In this document: piece by piece, positions 27,236-36,190 of the stretch
Layout of the letters: each line of letters begins with the position of its first letter
Numbering within the stretch: position 1 is the stretch's first letter
Assembly (NCBI RefSeq): GCF_014652855.1
Contig: NZ_BMZP01000003.1
Span: forward strand, 248,001 to 312,000
Length of the DNA: 64,000 nucleotides
Direction: 5' to 3'
DNA from: Novosphingobium pokkalii
GTDB lineage: Bacteria; Pseudomonadota; Alphaproteobacteria; Sphingomonadales; Sphingomonadaceae
Position numbers and translations under genes: made by a program
Notes under the pieces: model-generated
Seen by the model: only the letters and a program-made list of their open reading frames with translations
Database searches by the model: none
What the model was told of the DNA's origin: nothing

Positions 27236-29050
27236 ATGATCCCGGTTACTGCGATTACCCAATCCCTCTCCGGCCTCGCCTGGCGCTGGCGCGGCGGCAA
27301 CATGGACCTGTCCGGTCGCTTTGGCCGCCTGGGCGGCGGCGATGATGGCCTGAGCAACGACCTGGTAGACCAGTTGCTGCTTTCGCGCGGCGTGCCGCAC
27401 GACGATCTCGAACGCCATCGCCGGCCCACTCTGCGCGATTTCCTGCCTGATCCTTCGGTGTTTCGCGACATGGACGTAGCCGCCCGCCGCCTGGCCGAAG
27501 CGGTGGTGCGGGGCGAACGCATCACCGTCTATGGCGACTATGACGTGGACGGCGCCACCAGCGCAGCCCTGCTGCTGCGCCTGCTGCGTGCGCTGGGCGT
27601 TGAAGGGCAGGCCTATATACCGGATCGCCTGCTCGAAGGCTATGGCCCCTCGGGCGAAGCGCTGGTGCGGCTGGGGCGCGAAGGCAGCCAGTTGATCGTG
27701 ACCGTCGATTGCGGCGCCATGGCGCACGAAGCGCTGGGGCAGGCGCAGGACGCCGGGATCGACGTGATCGTAGTGGATCACCACAAGTGCGCGCCAGAGC
27801 TGCCGCCGGCCGTCGCGCTGGTCAATCCCAACCGGCTTGATGAAGACGATACCGCCGCCGCGCATGGCCACCTCGCCGCCGTGGGCGTGGCGTTCCTGCT
27901 CGCCGTGGCAACCGTGCGCGTGCTGCGGGCGCGGGGCTGGTTCGAGCAAAGGCCGGTCCCCGATCTGATGGCCCTGCTCGATCTGGTCGCGCTGGGCACC
28001 GTGGCGGACGTGGCGCAGCTCAAGGGCCTCAACCGCGCGCTGGTGGCGCAGGGCCTGAAAGTCATGGCCAAACGCGCCAATATCGGCCTGTCAGCGCTGA
28101 TCGATGCCAGCCGCATCAATCGTGCCCCCACCGCCAGCGATCTGGGCTTTGCTCTTGGCCCGCGTATCAACGCGGCCGGACGCATCGGCGATTCCTCGCT
28201 GGGCGTGCGCCTGCTCACTACGCAGGACCCTGACGAGGCCAAGGACATCGCCACGCGCCTTTCCGCGCTCAACGACGAGCGCCGCGCGATCGAGCAGGCC
28301 GTGCAGGAAGCGGCCGAAGCGCAAGTGGAAGCGCAGCACAACCGCGCTGTCGTGGTCGTCGCCGGGCTCGGCTGGCATCCCGGCGTGATCGGCATCGTCG
28401 CGGGACGGATCAAGGAAAAGACCGGCAAGCCGACGCTGGTCATCGCGCTGGACGATGGCGAGCAGGCCGATGTGGACGGCGCCGGCATGGGCAAGGGCTC
28501 GGGCCGCTCCATCCCCGGCGTTGACCTGGGCGCCGCGATCATTGCCGCGCGCGAAGCGGGGCTGCTGGTCAAGGGCGGCGGCCATGCCATGGCCTGTGGC
28601 CTGACCATCGCGCCAGACCGGGTCGAGCCGCTGGCGCAATGGCTGGACGAACGCCTCGGCCGCGACGTGGCCAATGCGCGCGCCGCGCAGAGCCTGGCCC
28701 TCGATCTTTCGCTCAGCCCCGGCGGCCTTACCCCGAGCCTGGTCGAGACGCTGGAAGGCGCCGGGCCCTATGGCGTGGGCTGGCCCGGCCCGCGTGTCGC
28801 GGTGGGGCCCGTGCGGCTGATCAAGTGCGACTTGGTGGGCAACGACCATGTGCGCGCGATCGTGGCCGGCGCCGATGGCCGCTCGTTCAAGGCCATGGCT
28901 TTCCGCGCCGCGCAGACCGATCTGGGCCAGGCCCTGCTGCATGGCTGCAAGGGCCGCCAGCTCTGGCTTGCCGGGCGCGCCAGGCTCGACGATTGGGGCA
29001 GCCGCCCGGCCGCCGAACTGCACATCGAAGACGCCGCTTTTGCCGATTGA
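27236..29050 (+). CDS. recJ: Single-stranded-DNA-specific exonuclease RecJ
   Basis: 604 aa. RecJ degrades single-stranded DNA 5' to 3' in recombination and mismatch repair. The DHH phosphoesterase motifs are visible: VYGDYDVDGATSAALLLR (motif I) near residue 100, TVDCGA (II), VVDHHKCAPELP (III, the DHH), and GTVADVAQL (IV). The DHHA1 domain has LVKGGGHAMACGLTI near 450, followed by an OB-fold domain to the end. The ATG at 27236 gives the usual sphingomonad N-terminus ending in WRWRGG. The three tRNA-Glu genes follow 91 bases downstream. Confidence 0.95.
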   Translation: MIPVTAITQSLSGLAWRWRGGNMDLSGRFGRLGGGDDGLSNDLVDQLLLSRGVPHDDLERHRRPTLRDFLPDPSVFRDMDVAARRLAEAVVRGERITVYGDYDVDGATSAALLLRLLRALGVEGQAYIPDRLLEGYGPSGEALVRLGREGSQLIVTVDCGAMAHEALGQAQDAGIDVIVVDHHKCAPELPPAVALVNPNRLDEDDTAAAHGHLAAVGVAFLLAVATVRVLRARGWFEQRPVPDLMALLDLVALGTVADVAQLKGLNRALVAQGLKVMAKRANIGLSALIDASRINRAPTASDLGFALGPRINAAGRIGDSSLGVRLLTTQDPDEAKDIATRLSALNDERRAIEQAVQEAAEAQVEAQHNRAVVVVAGLGWHPGVIGIVAGRIKEKTGKPTLVIALDDGEQADVDGAGMGKGSGRSIPGVDLGAAIIAAREAGLLVKGGGHAMACGLTIAPDRVEPLAQWLDERLGRDVANARAAQSLALDLSLSPGGLTPSLVETLEGAGPYGVGWPGPRVAVGPVRLIKCDLVGNDHVRAIVAGADGRSFKAMAFRAAQTDLGQALLHGCKGRQLWLAGRARLDDWGSRPAAELHIEDAAFAD

Positions 29051-29082
29051 AACTTTGCGCCTGATTTTTTTGGACCAGCGGG

Positions 29083-29108
29083 TTGACGCACCGCGCCCAG
29101 CCTAATAG
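29083..29108 (+). promoter_or_regulatory. Candidate promoter of the tRNA-Glu cluster
   Basis: TTGACG (29083-29088) and TAATAG (29103-29108), 34 bases before the first tRNA, resemble -35 and -10 boxes but the spacing of 14 bases is short. Listed with low confidence; the position just upstream of the tRNAs is the main support. Confidence 0.35.
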
Positions 29109-29141
29109 AGGCGCGGACCTGCCCAGCGGCGCAAGCCCGGC

Positions 29142-29216
29142 GGCCCCTTCGTCTAGCGGTCAGGACGCGGCCCTTTCACGGCTGAAACACGGGTTCGATT
29201 CCCGTAGGGGTCACCA
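29142..29216 (+). tRNA. tRNA-Glu (anticodon TTC), copy 1
   Basis: 75 bases including encoded CCA. The acceptor stem GGCCCCT pairs with AGGGGTC (one G-T), followed by discriminator A and CCA. The anticodon arm reads GGCCCTTTCACGGCT with TTC in the loop, the T arm CGGGTTCGATTCCCG is normal. All arms fold. It is identical to the next two copies. Confidence 0.96.
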
Positions 29217-29235
29217 TCATTGCTCGCTGCCGGAC

Positions 29236-29310
29236 GGCCCCTTCGTCTAGCGGTCAGGACGCGGCCCTTTCACGGCTGAAACACGGGTTCGATTCCCGTA
29301 GGGGTCACCA
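29236..29310 (+). tRNA. tRNA-Glu (anticodon TTC), copy 2
   Basis: 75 bases, same sequence as copy 1, with CCA encoded. The spacer from copy 1 is 19 bases, so the two are surely on one transcript. A short hairpin (GCACCTT/AAGGTGC, from 29314) follows. Confidence 0.96.
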
Positions 29311-29392
29311 TCGGCACCTTTCACCAAGGTGCGGATTGCCGGCATGCACATGATGCGCAATGGCTGGCACAACATCATGCCTTCGCATGCAA

Positions 29393-29467
29393 GGCCCCTT
29401 CGTCTAGCGGTCAGGACGCGGCCCTTTCACGGCTGAAACACGGGTTCGATTCCCGTAGGGGTCACCA
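29393..29467 (+). tRNA. tRNA-Glu (anticodon TTC), copy 3
   Basis: 75 bases, same sequence as copies 1 and 2, with CCA encoded, 82 bases after copy 2. Three perfectly conserved copies suggest recent duplication or gene conversion, and dosage for the abundant GAA/GAG codons. Confidence 0.96.
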
Positions 29468-29577
29468 TCTTTCGCCCAGCGCCAGGCGCGGCTGAGGTCA
29501 TCTTCTACCAGCACAGCGAAGCAACAACGATCCAGATTGGCTCGTTGTCCGACAGACGCATCGCGCCTGGCTGCGGG

Positions 29578-29799
29578 TCAGTGCACTTGCGAGGATTGCA
29601 CCGTTGCCGGAATCCCGGCGATGCCTTCGATCGCGCGCGGGCCGGCCAGTTCCTTGCGCATCAGGTCCAGCACCATCGAAAGGTGCGCGGCGGCGAGCGA
29701 AGCGCCCTGGCGATCCAGCACCGCGAGCGAGCCTTCCAGCATGCCGATGAGATCAGCCAGAACGGCCTTGTCGGTGCCCGTGCGATCCGAGGGTTTCAC
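29578..29799 (-). CDS. Small hypothetical protein, 73 aa
   Basis: 73 aa, soluble, mostly helical: VLADLIGMLEGSLAVLDRQG then AAAHLSMVLDLMRKEL. This helical pattern with regular hydrophobic spacing looks like a real small protein, possibly dimeric. GTG 29799 is the best start, with GGGAG 8 bases upstream; a GTG five codons earlier lacks a site. It points toward the tRNA cluster. No family recognised. Confidence 0.5.
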   Translation of the reverse strand: MKPSDRTGTDKAVLADLIGMLEGSLAVLDRQGASLAAAHLSMVLDLMRKELAGPRAIEGIAGIPATVQSSQVH

Positions 29800-29814
29800 G
29801 CAAACATCTCCCAC

Positions 29815-30293
29815 TTCGTGGCATCGGTCAAAGTGCGCCGCACGTGGCAGCGCTTTTCGGCAGCGCTTTTCGACAGCCCTTCGCGTCGGCCTCCCAGCCC
29901 ATCAGGGCAGCCCGCCACCGCTTGCCCGGCATGCAGCACGAGACGTTGAAGGGGATTGTTCGACCTTGGTTCCGTGTACGCCGCGGCTCGTTTTTGAACC
30001 ACGCCTTTCCCCGCAGCTTTGGCGGTATTGGCTTCCGGCAGCGAAGGATCGGCAAGGTCCGCACGCGCGCCGATCTGTGTAGCAATACAAGGGCTTGTTC
30101 GCTGCAATCGATGATCAGGCGCAAAACCTGCGGCTGCGGTTCCGCCGAAACGGAAGCAAAACCGCACGGGCGTTGCACCGCTGTGGACAGCGTTGCGTCA
30201 AAGTATGACGGCGCGGCGGTGGGCTTGCCGCCACCCCCTGCCCTCGCCTAACAGAGGCCGCATCTGCGTTTCCTGGCGAAAGTGACATCCCCG
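29815..30293. other. Gene-poor stretch before phoR
   Basis: About 480 bases without a convincing gene. Several reading frames stay open on both strands, but all have low-complexity, Arg/Ser/Pro/Cys-rich translations and no ribosome site. An inverted repeat TGCGGTT/AACCGCA (30135-30141 and 30160-30166) with an inner TCCG/CGGA pair is the only structure seen. The base composition is slightly less GC-rich than the surrounding genes. It should contain the phoR promoter; a small RNA or decayed gene is possible. Confidence 0.5.
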
Positions 30294-31478
30294 ATGAAAG
30301 GTCTTGCCCTGCCGTGGACAAGCGTGGGCATTGCCCTGGCCGCGGGCCTGGCCATGCCCTTTGCCGGCGCCAGCCTGTGGCTGGCCTTTGCCGTGGTGGT
30401 GGTCTGGCTCGCGTCGCTGTGGCTGGCCAGCCCCGAGCCGGAGATCGTCCAGGTACGCCCGGAGGAAGGCAGCGTCTCGCGCCAGGCGATGGTTGCGCTG
30501 GTCGAGCCGTTCAGCGTGCCGGTGCTGATGCTCGATCGCCAGCGCATCGCCTCGGCCAATGCCGCCGCGCGTGAAGCACTTGGCCCGCACATCGTCGGCC
30601 AGGATGCCCGCGTGGCCTTGCGCCACCCGGAGGCGATCACGCTGCTCGACAAGCCGGAAGGAACCGCGCTGGTACGCGGGCTGACCGGCGCACGCAGCAT
30701 CTGGCAGGTCAGCCGCGTCGCCATCGATGAGCGCTTTTCGCTGATCGAGCTGGTCAACCGCACGGCCGAGGCGGACATCAGCCGCGCCCACACCGATTTC
30801 GTCGCCAACGCCAGCCACGAACTGCGCACCCCGCTCGCCTCGATCATCGGCTATGTCGAAACCCTGGCCGATCCCGACGCGCGGATCGATCCGGCCACCA
30901 CCGCCAAGTTCCACGCCACCGTGCTGCGCGAGGCCAAGCGCCTCCAGACACTGGTGGAAGACCTCATGTCGCTTTCGCGCATCGAGGCGGAAAAGCACGA
31001 ATTCCCGCGCGAGCGCATCGACCTGGGCCAGATGGCCCAGACGATTGCCAGCGAAGTGGGCTTTACCGTGGGCGACGAGCGCATCGTGCCGGAAACCGAG
31101 CCTGGCGTGGTCTGCGGCGATCGCCAGCAACTCGACCAGTTGATTCGCAACCTGATCGACAACGCGCTCAAGTATGGCGATGCCGATGCGCCGGTGACCG
31201 TGCGCGTGCGCCGCGAGCGCGGGGATGTCGTGCTGGAAGTGGCCGATCGGGGCGAAGGCATCCACCCCGATCACCTGCCCTATCTCACCCGCCGGTTCTA
31301 TCGCTCCGATCCTGGCCGCAGCCGTGCGGCGGGGGGCACCGGGCTTGGCTTGGCGATCGTCAAGCACATCGTCGAGCGCCATCGCGGCAAGCTGGATATC
31401 GCCAGCACGCTGGGCCAAGGCAGTACCGTGACCGTCCACCTGCCGCTGGTGGAGCCGGAGATCACAAAGCAGGACTGA
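30294..31478 (+). CDS. phoR: Phosphate regulon sensor histidine kinase PhoR
   Basis: 394 aa. Two N-terminal membrane helices (residues about 5-45) are followed by a PAS-like region (about 65-160), the HisKA domain with NASHELRTPLASIIG (phosphorylated His about 175), and the HATPase domain with LIRNLIDNALKYG, EVADRGEGI and GGTGLGLAIVKHI. It senses phosphate status through PstSCAB-PhoU and phosphorylates PhoB. The ATG 30294 is chosen; a GTG four codons earlier is equally placed. Here phoR precedes pstSCAB-phoU while phoB closes the cluster, so kinase and regulator are split by the transporter genes. Confidence 0.93.
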   Translation: MKGLALPWTSVGIALAAGLAMPFAGASLWLAFAVVVVWLASLWLASPEPEIVQVRPEEGSVSRQAMVALVEPFSVPVLMLDRQRIASANAAAREALGPHIVGQDARVALRHPEAITLLDKPEGTALVRGLTGARSIWQVSRVAIDERFSLIELVNRTAEADISRAHTDFVANASHELRTPLASIIGYVETLADPDARIDPATTAKFHATVLREAKRLQTLVEDLMSLSRIEAEKHEFPRERIDLGQMAQTIASEVGFTVGDERIVPETEPGVVCGDRQQLDQLIRNLIDNALKYGDADAPVTVRVRRERGDVVLEVADRGEGIHPDHLPYLTRRFYRSDPGRSRAAGGTGLGLAIVKHIVERHRGKLDIASTLGQGSTVTVHLPLVEPEITKQD

Positions 31479-31529
31479 AAACGCACGTTTTCCGTGGCTT
31501 GCGCAGTTTTGTCACAATTGACCGCGATT

Positions 31530-31547
31530 TTGTCATAAACCTGTCAC
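31530..31547 (+). promoter_or_regulatory. Pho box in front of pstS
   Basis: TTGTCATAAACCTGTCAC has the two TGTCA repeats spaced 11 bases apart that bind a PhoB dimer. It is 68 bases before the pstS ATG, where PhoB would replace the -35 box. A further TTTGTCAC at 31508-31515 may be part of a longer array. Confidence 0.85.
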
Positions 31548-31614
31548 ACGCTGGTCGCATTGGCGCAGCATCCACCGGGACACATCCTGGCCACGGGGAA
31601 CAGAAGGTATTGCC

Positions 31615-32661
31615 ATGGTCATGCTTCGCACGCTTGCTCTTTCCACCGCTGCACTGGGTTCGCTGGCCCTGGCCGGGTGCGGTGGCGCCGACTCCGGCAG
31701 CCGCGACCAGGTCCGCGCCGTCGGCTCTTCCACCGTCTATCCCTTTGCCAAGGCGGTGGCCGAACAGCTTGCCAAGAGCGACCCCTCGATCAAGTCGCCG
31801 ATCATCGAATCGACCGGCACGGGCGCGGGGATGAAGCTGTTCTGCGCCGGCGTCGGCCCGCAGCACCCCGATATCGAAGACGCCTCGCGCCGCATGAAGA
31901 AGTCGGAATTCGACGAATGCGTGGCCAATGGGGTGAAGGACATCGCCGAAATCCAGGTCGGCCTGGATGGCGTGGCCTTTGCCGAATCCAAGAACGGCGC
32001 CAGCCTCGCCCTCACCCCCGAGGACGTCTACAAGGCCCTGGCCAAGAACCCCTATGGCAAGCCCAACACCGCCAAGACCTGGCACGACGTGAACCCGGCG
32101 CTGCCCGCCGATCCGATCCTGGTCTATGGCCCGCCCTCCACTTCGGGCACGCGCGACGCGCTCAAGGAGCTGATCCTGGCCAAGGGCTGCGACGCCAACC
32201 CGGAAATGAAGGCGCTCAAGGACAGCGACAAGAAGAAGCATGACGATGTCTGCACCCAGGTGCGCGAGGACGGCGTCTATGTCGATGCCGGCGAGAACGA
32301 CAATCTGATCGTGCAGAAGATCGAGGCCAATCCCAAGGCCATCGGCATCTTCGGCTTCTCGTACGTCGAGGAAAATGCCGACCGCATCCGCGGCCTGACG
32401 ATGAGCGGCGTGACGCCGACCTACCAGACCATTTCCGATTTCAGCTATCCCGGCGCCCGCCCGCTCTACATCTATGTGAAGAAGGCGCACCTCAAGGCCA
32501 TTCCGGGCCTGCAAGCCTATGTCACGCAATGGTCAAAGCTGTGGGGCAAGGATGGCACCCTCGCCAAGCTCGGCATGGTGGTAGCGCCCGACGCCGTGCT
32601 GGAACAAAGCGCCAAGGCCGTGACCACGATGCCGTCGCTCGACGGTTCGCAGCTCAAGTAA
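31615..32661 (+). CDS. pstS: Phosphate ABC transporter substrate-binding lipoprotein
   Basis: 348 aa. Lipoprotein signal with lipobox LALAGC (Cys 22), so it is anchored rather than freely periplasmic. The phosphate-binding fold shows RAVGSSTVYPFAKAVAEQ, then ESTGTGAGMKLFCAGVG, and YGPPSTSGTRDALKELI, the loops that hold phosphate. A four-helix insert with charged DSDKKKHDD is near 200. AGAAGG lies 9 bases before the ATG at 31615. It is the first gene of pstSCAB-phoU-phoB under the Pho box and should be strongly induced by phosphate starvation. Confidence 0.96.
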   Translation: MVMLRTLALSTAALGSLALAGCGGADSGSRDQVRAVGSSTVYPFAKAVAEQLAKSDPSIKSPIIESTGTGAGMKLFCAGVGPQHPDIEDASRRMKKSEFDECVANGVKDIAEIQVGLDGVAFAESKNGASLALTPEDVYKALAKNPYGKPNTAKTWHDVNPALPADPILVYGPPSTSGTRDALKELILAKGCDANPEMKALKDSDKKKHDDVCTQVREDGVYVDAGENDNLIVQKIEANPKAIGIFGFSYVEENADRIRGLTMSGVTPTYQTISDFSYPGARPLYIYVKKAHLKAIPGLQAYVTQWSKLWGKDGTLAKLGMVVAPDAVLEQSAKAVTTMPSLDGSQLK

Positions 32662-32682
32662 CCAAGGACGGAAAGCCCAGTC

Positions 32683-34065
32683 ATGTCGCCAGCCATTCTT
32701 CTCCTGCTCGCCTTCGGGCTGGGCCTTGTCGGCTGGCTGGCGGCCCGCTCGCGCGCCTGGGCTTTCCGCCGCCAGGCCCCGCAATCGCGCCTGCACTCGC
32801 TGCCCAGCTTCCACGCCTGGTACGTGGCGCTCTGGATCGCGGTGCCGGCGCTGGTTTTTGCGCTGATCTGGAACGCAGTCAGCCCGGCGCTGATCACCGC
32901 CCATGTCCTGGCCGATCCGGCCGCCGCGGCCCTGCCCGGCTTCGGGTTCGAGCGCGAGGCGATGCTGGCGCAGGCCCGCGCCGTGGCCGAAGGCAAGGCC
33001 TATGGCGTGTTCATGCCCGAGGCGGAGGGCCTGATCGCCCCCTATCGCGTGGCGCTCACCCGCTATGAGTCGATCGGCCTGGTCGTCACCATCCTGGTCG
33101 CGCTGGCTGGCGGCGCCTTTGCGTTCCTGCGCCTCAAGCCCGATTTCACCGCGCGGACCCGCGTGGAGCGCGCGGTGATGGGCCTGCTGCTGATCGCCTC
33201 GCTGGTTGCCATTCTCACCACGGCCGGCATCATCGTCAGCCTGGTGTTTGAAACCGTGCGCTTCTTCGGCATGGTTTCGCCCATCGATTTCCTGTTCGGC
33301 ACCCACTGGGCGCCCGATCCGATGAGCACCGGAACGCCAGACGGTAGCCAGTTCGGCGCGATTCCGCTGTTCTGGGGCACGATCTACATCGGCGCGATCA
33401 TTGCCATGATCGTGGCCATTCCGCTTGGTCTGATGAGCGCGATCTTCCTCACGCAATATGCCTCGTCCACCGTGCGCAAGGTGATCAAGCCGCTGCTCGA
33501 AATCCTCGCGGGCGTGCCCACCGTGGTCTATGGCTATTTCGCCGCGCTGACCGTGGCCCCGGCGGTGCGCGATTTCGCGCAAGGCATCGGCATTTCCAGC
33601 GCCTCCACCGAAAGCGCGGTGGCGGCTGGCCTGGTCATGGGCGTGATGATCATTCCCTTCGTCTCCTCGATGGCCGACGACTCCATCGCCGCCGTGCCCG
33701 ATGCGCTGCGCGACGGCAGCCTGGCGATGGGCGCCACCCGCGCCGAAACCATCCGCAAGGTGCTGGTTCCCGCCGCCCTGCCCGGCATTGTCGCCGGGAT
33801 CATGCTCGCCGTCAGCCGCGCGATCGGGGAGACCATGATCGTGGTCATGGCGGCGGGCGCCTCGGCCAATCTCACCGCCAACCCGTTCCAGTCGATGACC
33901 ACGGTCACGTTCCAGATCGTGGCCATGCTGACCGGCGAAGGCAGCTTCGATCATCCCGCCACGCTTTCGGCCTTTGCCCTGGGCATGGTGCTGTTCCTCG
34001 TCACCCTGGCGCTCAACTTCATCGCCCTGCGCGTGGTGAAGCGCTACCGCGAAGCCTATGAGTGA
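32683..34065 (+). CDS. pstC: Phosphate ABC transporter permease PstC
   Basis: 460 aa, longer than the 300-320 aa of typical PstC because of an N-terminal extension of about 130 residues with two hydrophobic helices (residues 2-20 and about 45-65) and a periplasmic loop. The core has six membrane helices and the permease loop GATRAETIRKVLVPAALPGIVAG (EAA motif). It pairs with PstA to form the channel. It lies 21 bases after pstS and overlaps pstA by 8 bases (ATGAGTGA). Confidence 0.95.
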   Translation: MSPAILLLLAFGLGLVGWLAARSRAWAFRRQAPQSRLHSLPSFHAWYVALWIAVPALVFALIWNAVSPALITAHVLADPAAAALPGFGFEREAMLAQARAVAEGKAYGVFMPEAEGLIAPYRVALTRYESIGLVVTILVALAGGAFAFLRLKPDFTARTRVERAVMGLLLIASLVAILTTAGIIVSLVFETVRFFGMVSPIDFLFGTHWAPDPMSTGTPDGSQFGAIPLFWGTIYIGAIIAMIVAIPLGLMSAIFLTQYASSTVRKVIKPLLEILAGVPTVVYGYFAALTVAPAVRDFAQGIGISSASTESAVAAGLVMGVMIIPFVSSMADDSIAAVPDALRDGSLAMGATRAETIRKVLVPAALPGIVAGIMLAVSRAIGETMIVVMAAGASANLTANPFQSMTTVTFQIVAMLTGEGSFDHPATLSAFALGMVLFLVTLALNFIALRVVKRYREAYE

Positions 34066-35347
34066 GCCGACCATGGACAAGCTGACTTCCTCTGCCGCCG
34101 CCGAAACGCTGGCCGCGCAGCGCCGGGCGCGCATGGCCGCCCGGCTCACCCGCCGCCACGCCGGCGACCGGCTGTTCAAGCTGGCGGGCCTGGCCGCCGT
34201 GGCCTTTTCCGCGCTGGTTCTGGTGTTCCTGCTGGTGTCGATGGCATCGAGCGGGCTTGCCGGCTTCCAGCGCAGCGAACTGCGTTTCGACCTGCCCCTG
34301 CGCGGTCAGCTTTCGATCGACCGCGACCGCCTGGCCCAGCCCGACCCGGCCAGCGCGCTCGAACTCGCCGGCCTGCCCGCGATGGTCGATGCCGCTGCCG
34401 AGAAGAGCCTGGGCCAGGGCGGCGCCGCGCTGCTGGCCGATGGCGCCTGGCGCGACGTGGCCGCGCGCATCGCGGAAAAGCCTGCCTTGCTCGATGAAGC
34501 CAGTATCGCGGTTTCACTGCCCGCGACCGACGAACTGGCTGCCGCGCAACGCGGCGATGGGCCCGAAGGTCTGCGCCCGGTGGCGCAGCGGCTGGTGGCG
34601 CAAGGCAAACTGGTGCGCGCGTTCGACTGGGGCTTCCTGGCCCGCTCCGACGCCACCAGCCCGCAGGCGGTGGGCATCTGGGGCGCGCTCAAGGGCTCGA
34701 TCATGACCATGCTGGTCACGCTGGTGCTGGCCTTCCCGGTGGGCGTGCTCGCCGCGCTCTATCTGGAGGAATATGCCCCGCGCAACCGCTGGACCGACCT
34801 GATCGAAATCTCGATCAACAACCTGGCGGCGGTGCCCTCGATCATTTTCGGCCTGCTTGGCCTTGCCGTATTCCTGGCGATCTTTCCGCACTATCGCTCG
34901 GCCCCGCTGATCGGCGGCATGACGCTGGCGTTGATGACCATGCCGGTCATCGTCATTTCCGGGCGCAACGCGATCAAGGCAGTGCCGCCCTCGATCCGCG
35001 ATGCCGCGCTGGCCATGGGTGCCAGCCCGGTGCAGGTGGTGTTCCACCATGTGCTGCCGCTGGCCCTGCCCGGCATCCTCACCGGAACGATCATCGGCAT
35101 GGCCCGCGCCCTGGGCGAAACCGCGCCGCTGCTGATGATCGGCATGCGCGCGTTCGTCGCCTCCCCGCCGGGAGACCTGACCTCGCCCTCCACGGTCCTG
35201 CCGGTCCAGATCTTCCTGTGGTCCGACGAAATCGATCGCGGCTTCATCGAGCGCACCAGCGCAGCGATCGTGGTGCTGCTGATCTTCCTCCTGCTGATGA
35301 ACGGCCTTGCGATCTATCTGCGCAACCGCTTCGAGAAACGGTGGTAA
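34058..35347 (+). CDS. pstA: Phosphate ABC transporter permease PstA
   Basis: 429 aa, again longer than usual (about 280-300) because of a roughly 150-residue N-terminal part with one membrane helix (about 42-65) and a large periplasmic segment up to about residue 195. The core shows [20 protein letters not shown] and the EAA loop [23 protein letters not shown]. Long N-terminal domains on both PstC and PstA are common in Alphaproteobacteria. Start ATG 34058 overlaps pstC. pstB begins 1 base after its stop. Confidence 0.95.
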   Translation: MSEPTMDKLTSSAAAETLAAQRRARMAARLTRRHAGDRLFKLAGLAAVAFSALVLVFLLVSMASSGLAGFQRSELRFDLPLRGQLSIDRDRLAQPDPASALELAGLPAMVDAAAEKSLGQGGAALLADGAWRDVAARIAEKPALLDEASIAVSLPATDELAAAQRGDGPEGLRPVAQRLVAQGKLVRAFDWGFLARSDATSPQAVGIWGALKGSIMTMLVTLVLAFPVGVLAALYLEEYAPRNRWTDLIEISINNLAAVPSIIFGLLGLAVFLAIFPHYRSAPLIGGMTLALMTMPVIVISGRNAIKAVPPSIRDAALAMGASPVQVVFHHVLPLALPGILTGTIIGMARALGETAPLLMIGMRAFVASPPGDLTSPSTVLPVQIFLWSDEIDRGFIERTSAAIVVLLIFLLLMNGLAIYLRNRFEKRW

Positions 35348-35348
35348 C

Positions 35349-36179
35349 ATGAACGCCCCCCTTCCCCTCCACGATGCTCCTGCGCAAACCGCGCCGTCGG
35401 TCAATGCCCTGCCCGACGATGGCCCGGCCAAGATCAGCGCCCGCAACGTCAGCGTCTTCTATGGCGCCAAGCGCGCGATCGATGACGTTTCGATCGACGT
35501 GCCGAATGACTATGTCACCGCGTTCATCGGCCCTTCGGGCTGCGGCAAGTCCACCTTCCTGCGCTCCTTGAACCGCATGAACGACACAATTGCCGGTGCC
35601 CACGTCGAAGGCGAGATCCTGCTCGACGGGCAGGACATCTACCGCTCCGGCATGGACGTGGTGCAGTTGCGCGCGCGGGTGGGCATGGTGTTCCAAAAGC
35701 CCAACCCGTTTCCCAAGTCGATCTATGAAAACATCGCCTATGGCCCGCGCATCCACGGCCTGACCACCAGCAAGAGCGAACTCGACGGCATCGTCGAAAG
35801 CTCGCTCCAGCGCGCCGGCCTGTGGGACGAAGTCAAGGATCGCCTGGCCGACAGCGGCACCGCGCTTTCGGGCGGGCAGCAGCAGCGGCTGTGCATCGCC
35901 CGCGCCATCGCGGTCGATCCCGAAGTGATCCTGATGGACGAGCCGTGCTCCGCGCTCGATCCCATTGCCACCGCACGCATCGAGGAACTGATCGACGAAC
36001 TGCGCGGCCGCTATGCCATTGTCATCGTTACCCACTCGATGCAGCAGGCCGCCCGCGTCTCGCAGCGCACCGCGTTCTTCCATATGGGCAAGATCGTGGA
36101 ATATGGCACGACCTCGGATATCTTCACCAATCCGCGGGAAGAGCGCACCAAGGACTATATCACCGGCCGTTACGGGTAA
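35349..36179 (+). CDS. pstB: Phosphate ABC transporter ATPase PstB
   Basis: 276 aa. Walker [10 protein letters not shown] near residue 62, Q-loop [11 protein letters not shown], signature LSGGQQQR, Walker [14 protein letters not shown] and switch His in IVTHSMQQA. The preceding [15 protein letters not shown] block is specific to PstB. It drives phosphate import through PstCA. The ATG 35349 directly follows the pstA stop; the in-frame upstream sequence belongs to pstA. phoU starts 11 bases after its stop. Confidence 0.97.
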   Translation: MNAPLPLHDAPAQTAPSVNALPDDGPAKISARNVSVFYGAKRAIDDVSIDVPNDYVTAFIGPSGCGKSTFLRSLNRMNDTIAGAHVEGEILLDGQDIYRSGMDVVQLRARVGMVFQKPNPFPKSIYENIAYGPRIHGLTTSKSELDGIVESSLQRAGLWDEVKDRLADSGTALSGGQQQRLCIARAIAVDPEVILMDEPCSALDPIATARIEELIDELRGRYAIVIVTHSMQQAARVSQRTAFFHMGKIVEYGTTSDIFTNPREERTKDYITGRYG

Positions 36180-36190
36180 GGGAATCAGAC

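Noticed and set aside
29142..29577. An attachment site or integrated element at the tRNA-Glu cluster
   Set aside because: No partial repeat of the tRNA 3' end is seen downstream and there is no integrase, phage or plasmid gene in the window.
29844..30251. A 135-codon plus-strand frame before phoR
   Set aside because: Low-complexity Arg/Ser/Ala/Cys-rich translation, no ribosome site, overlapped by equally open frames on the other strand. No evidence for a gene.
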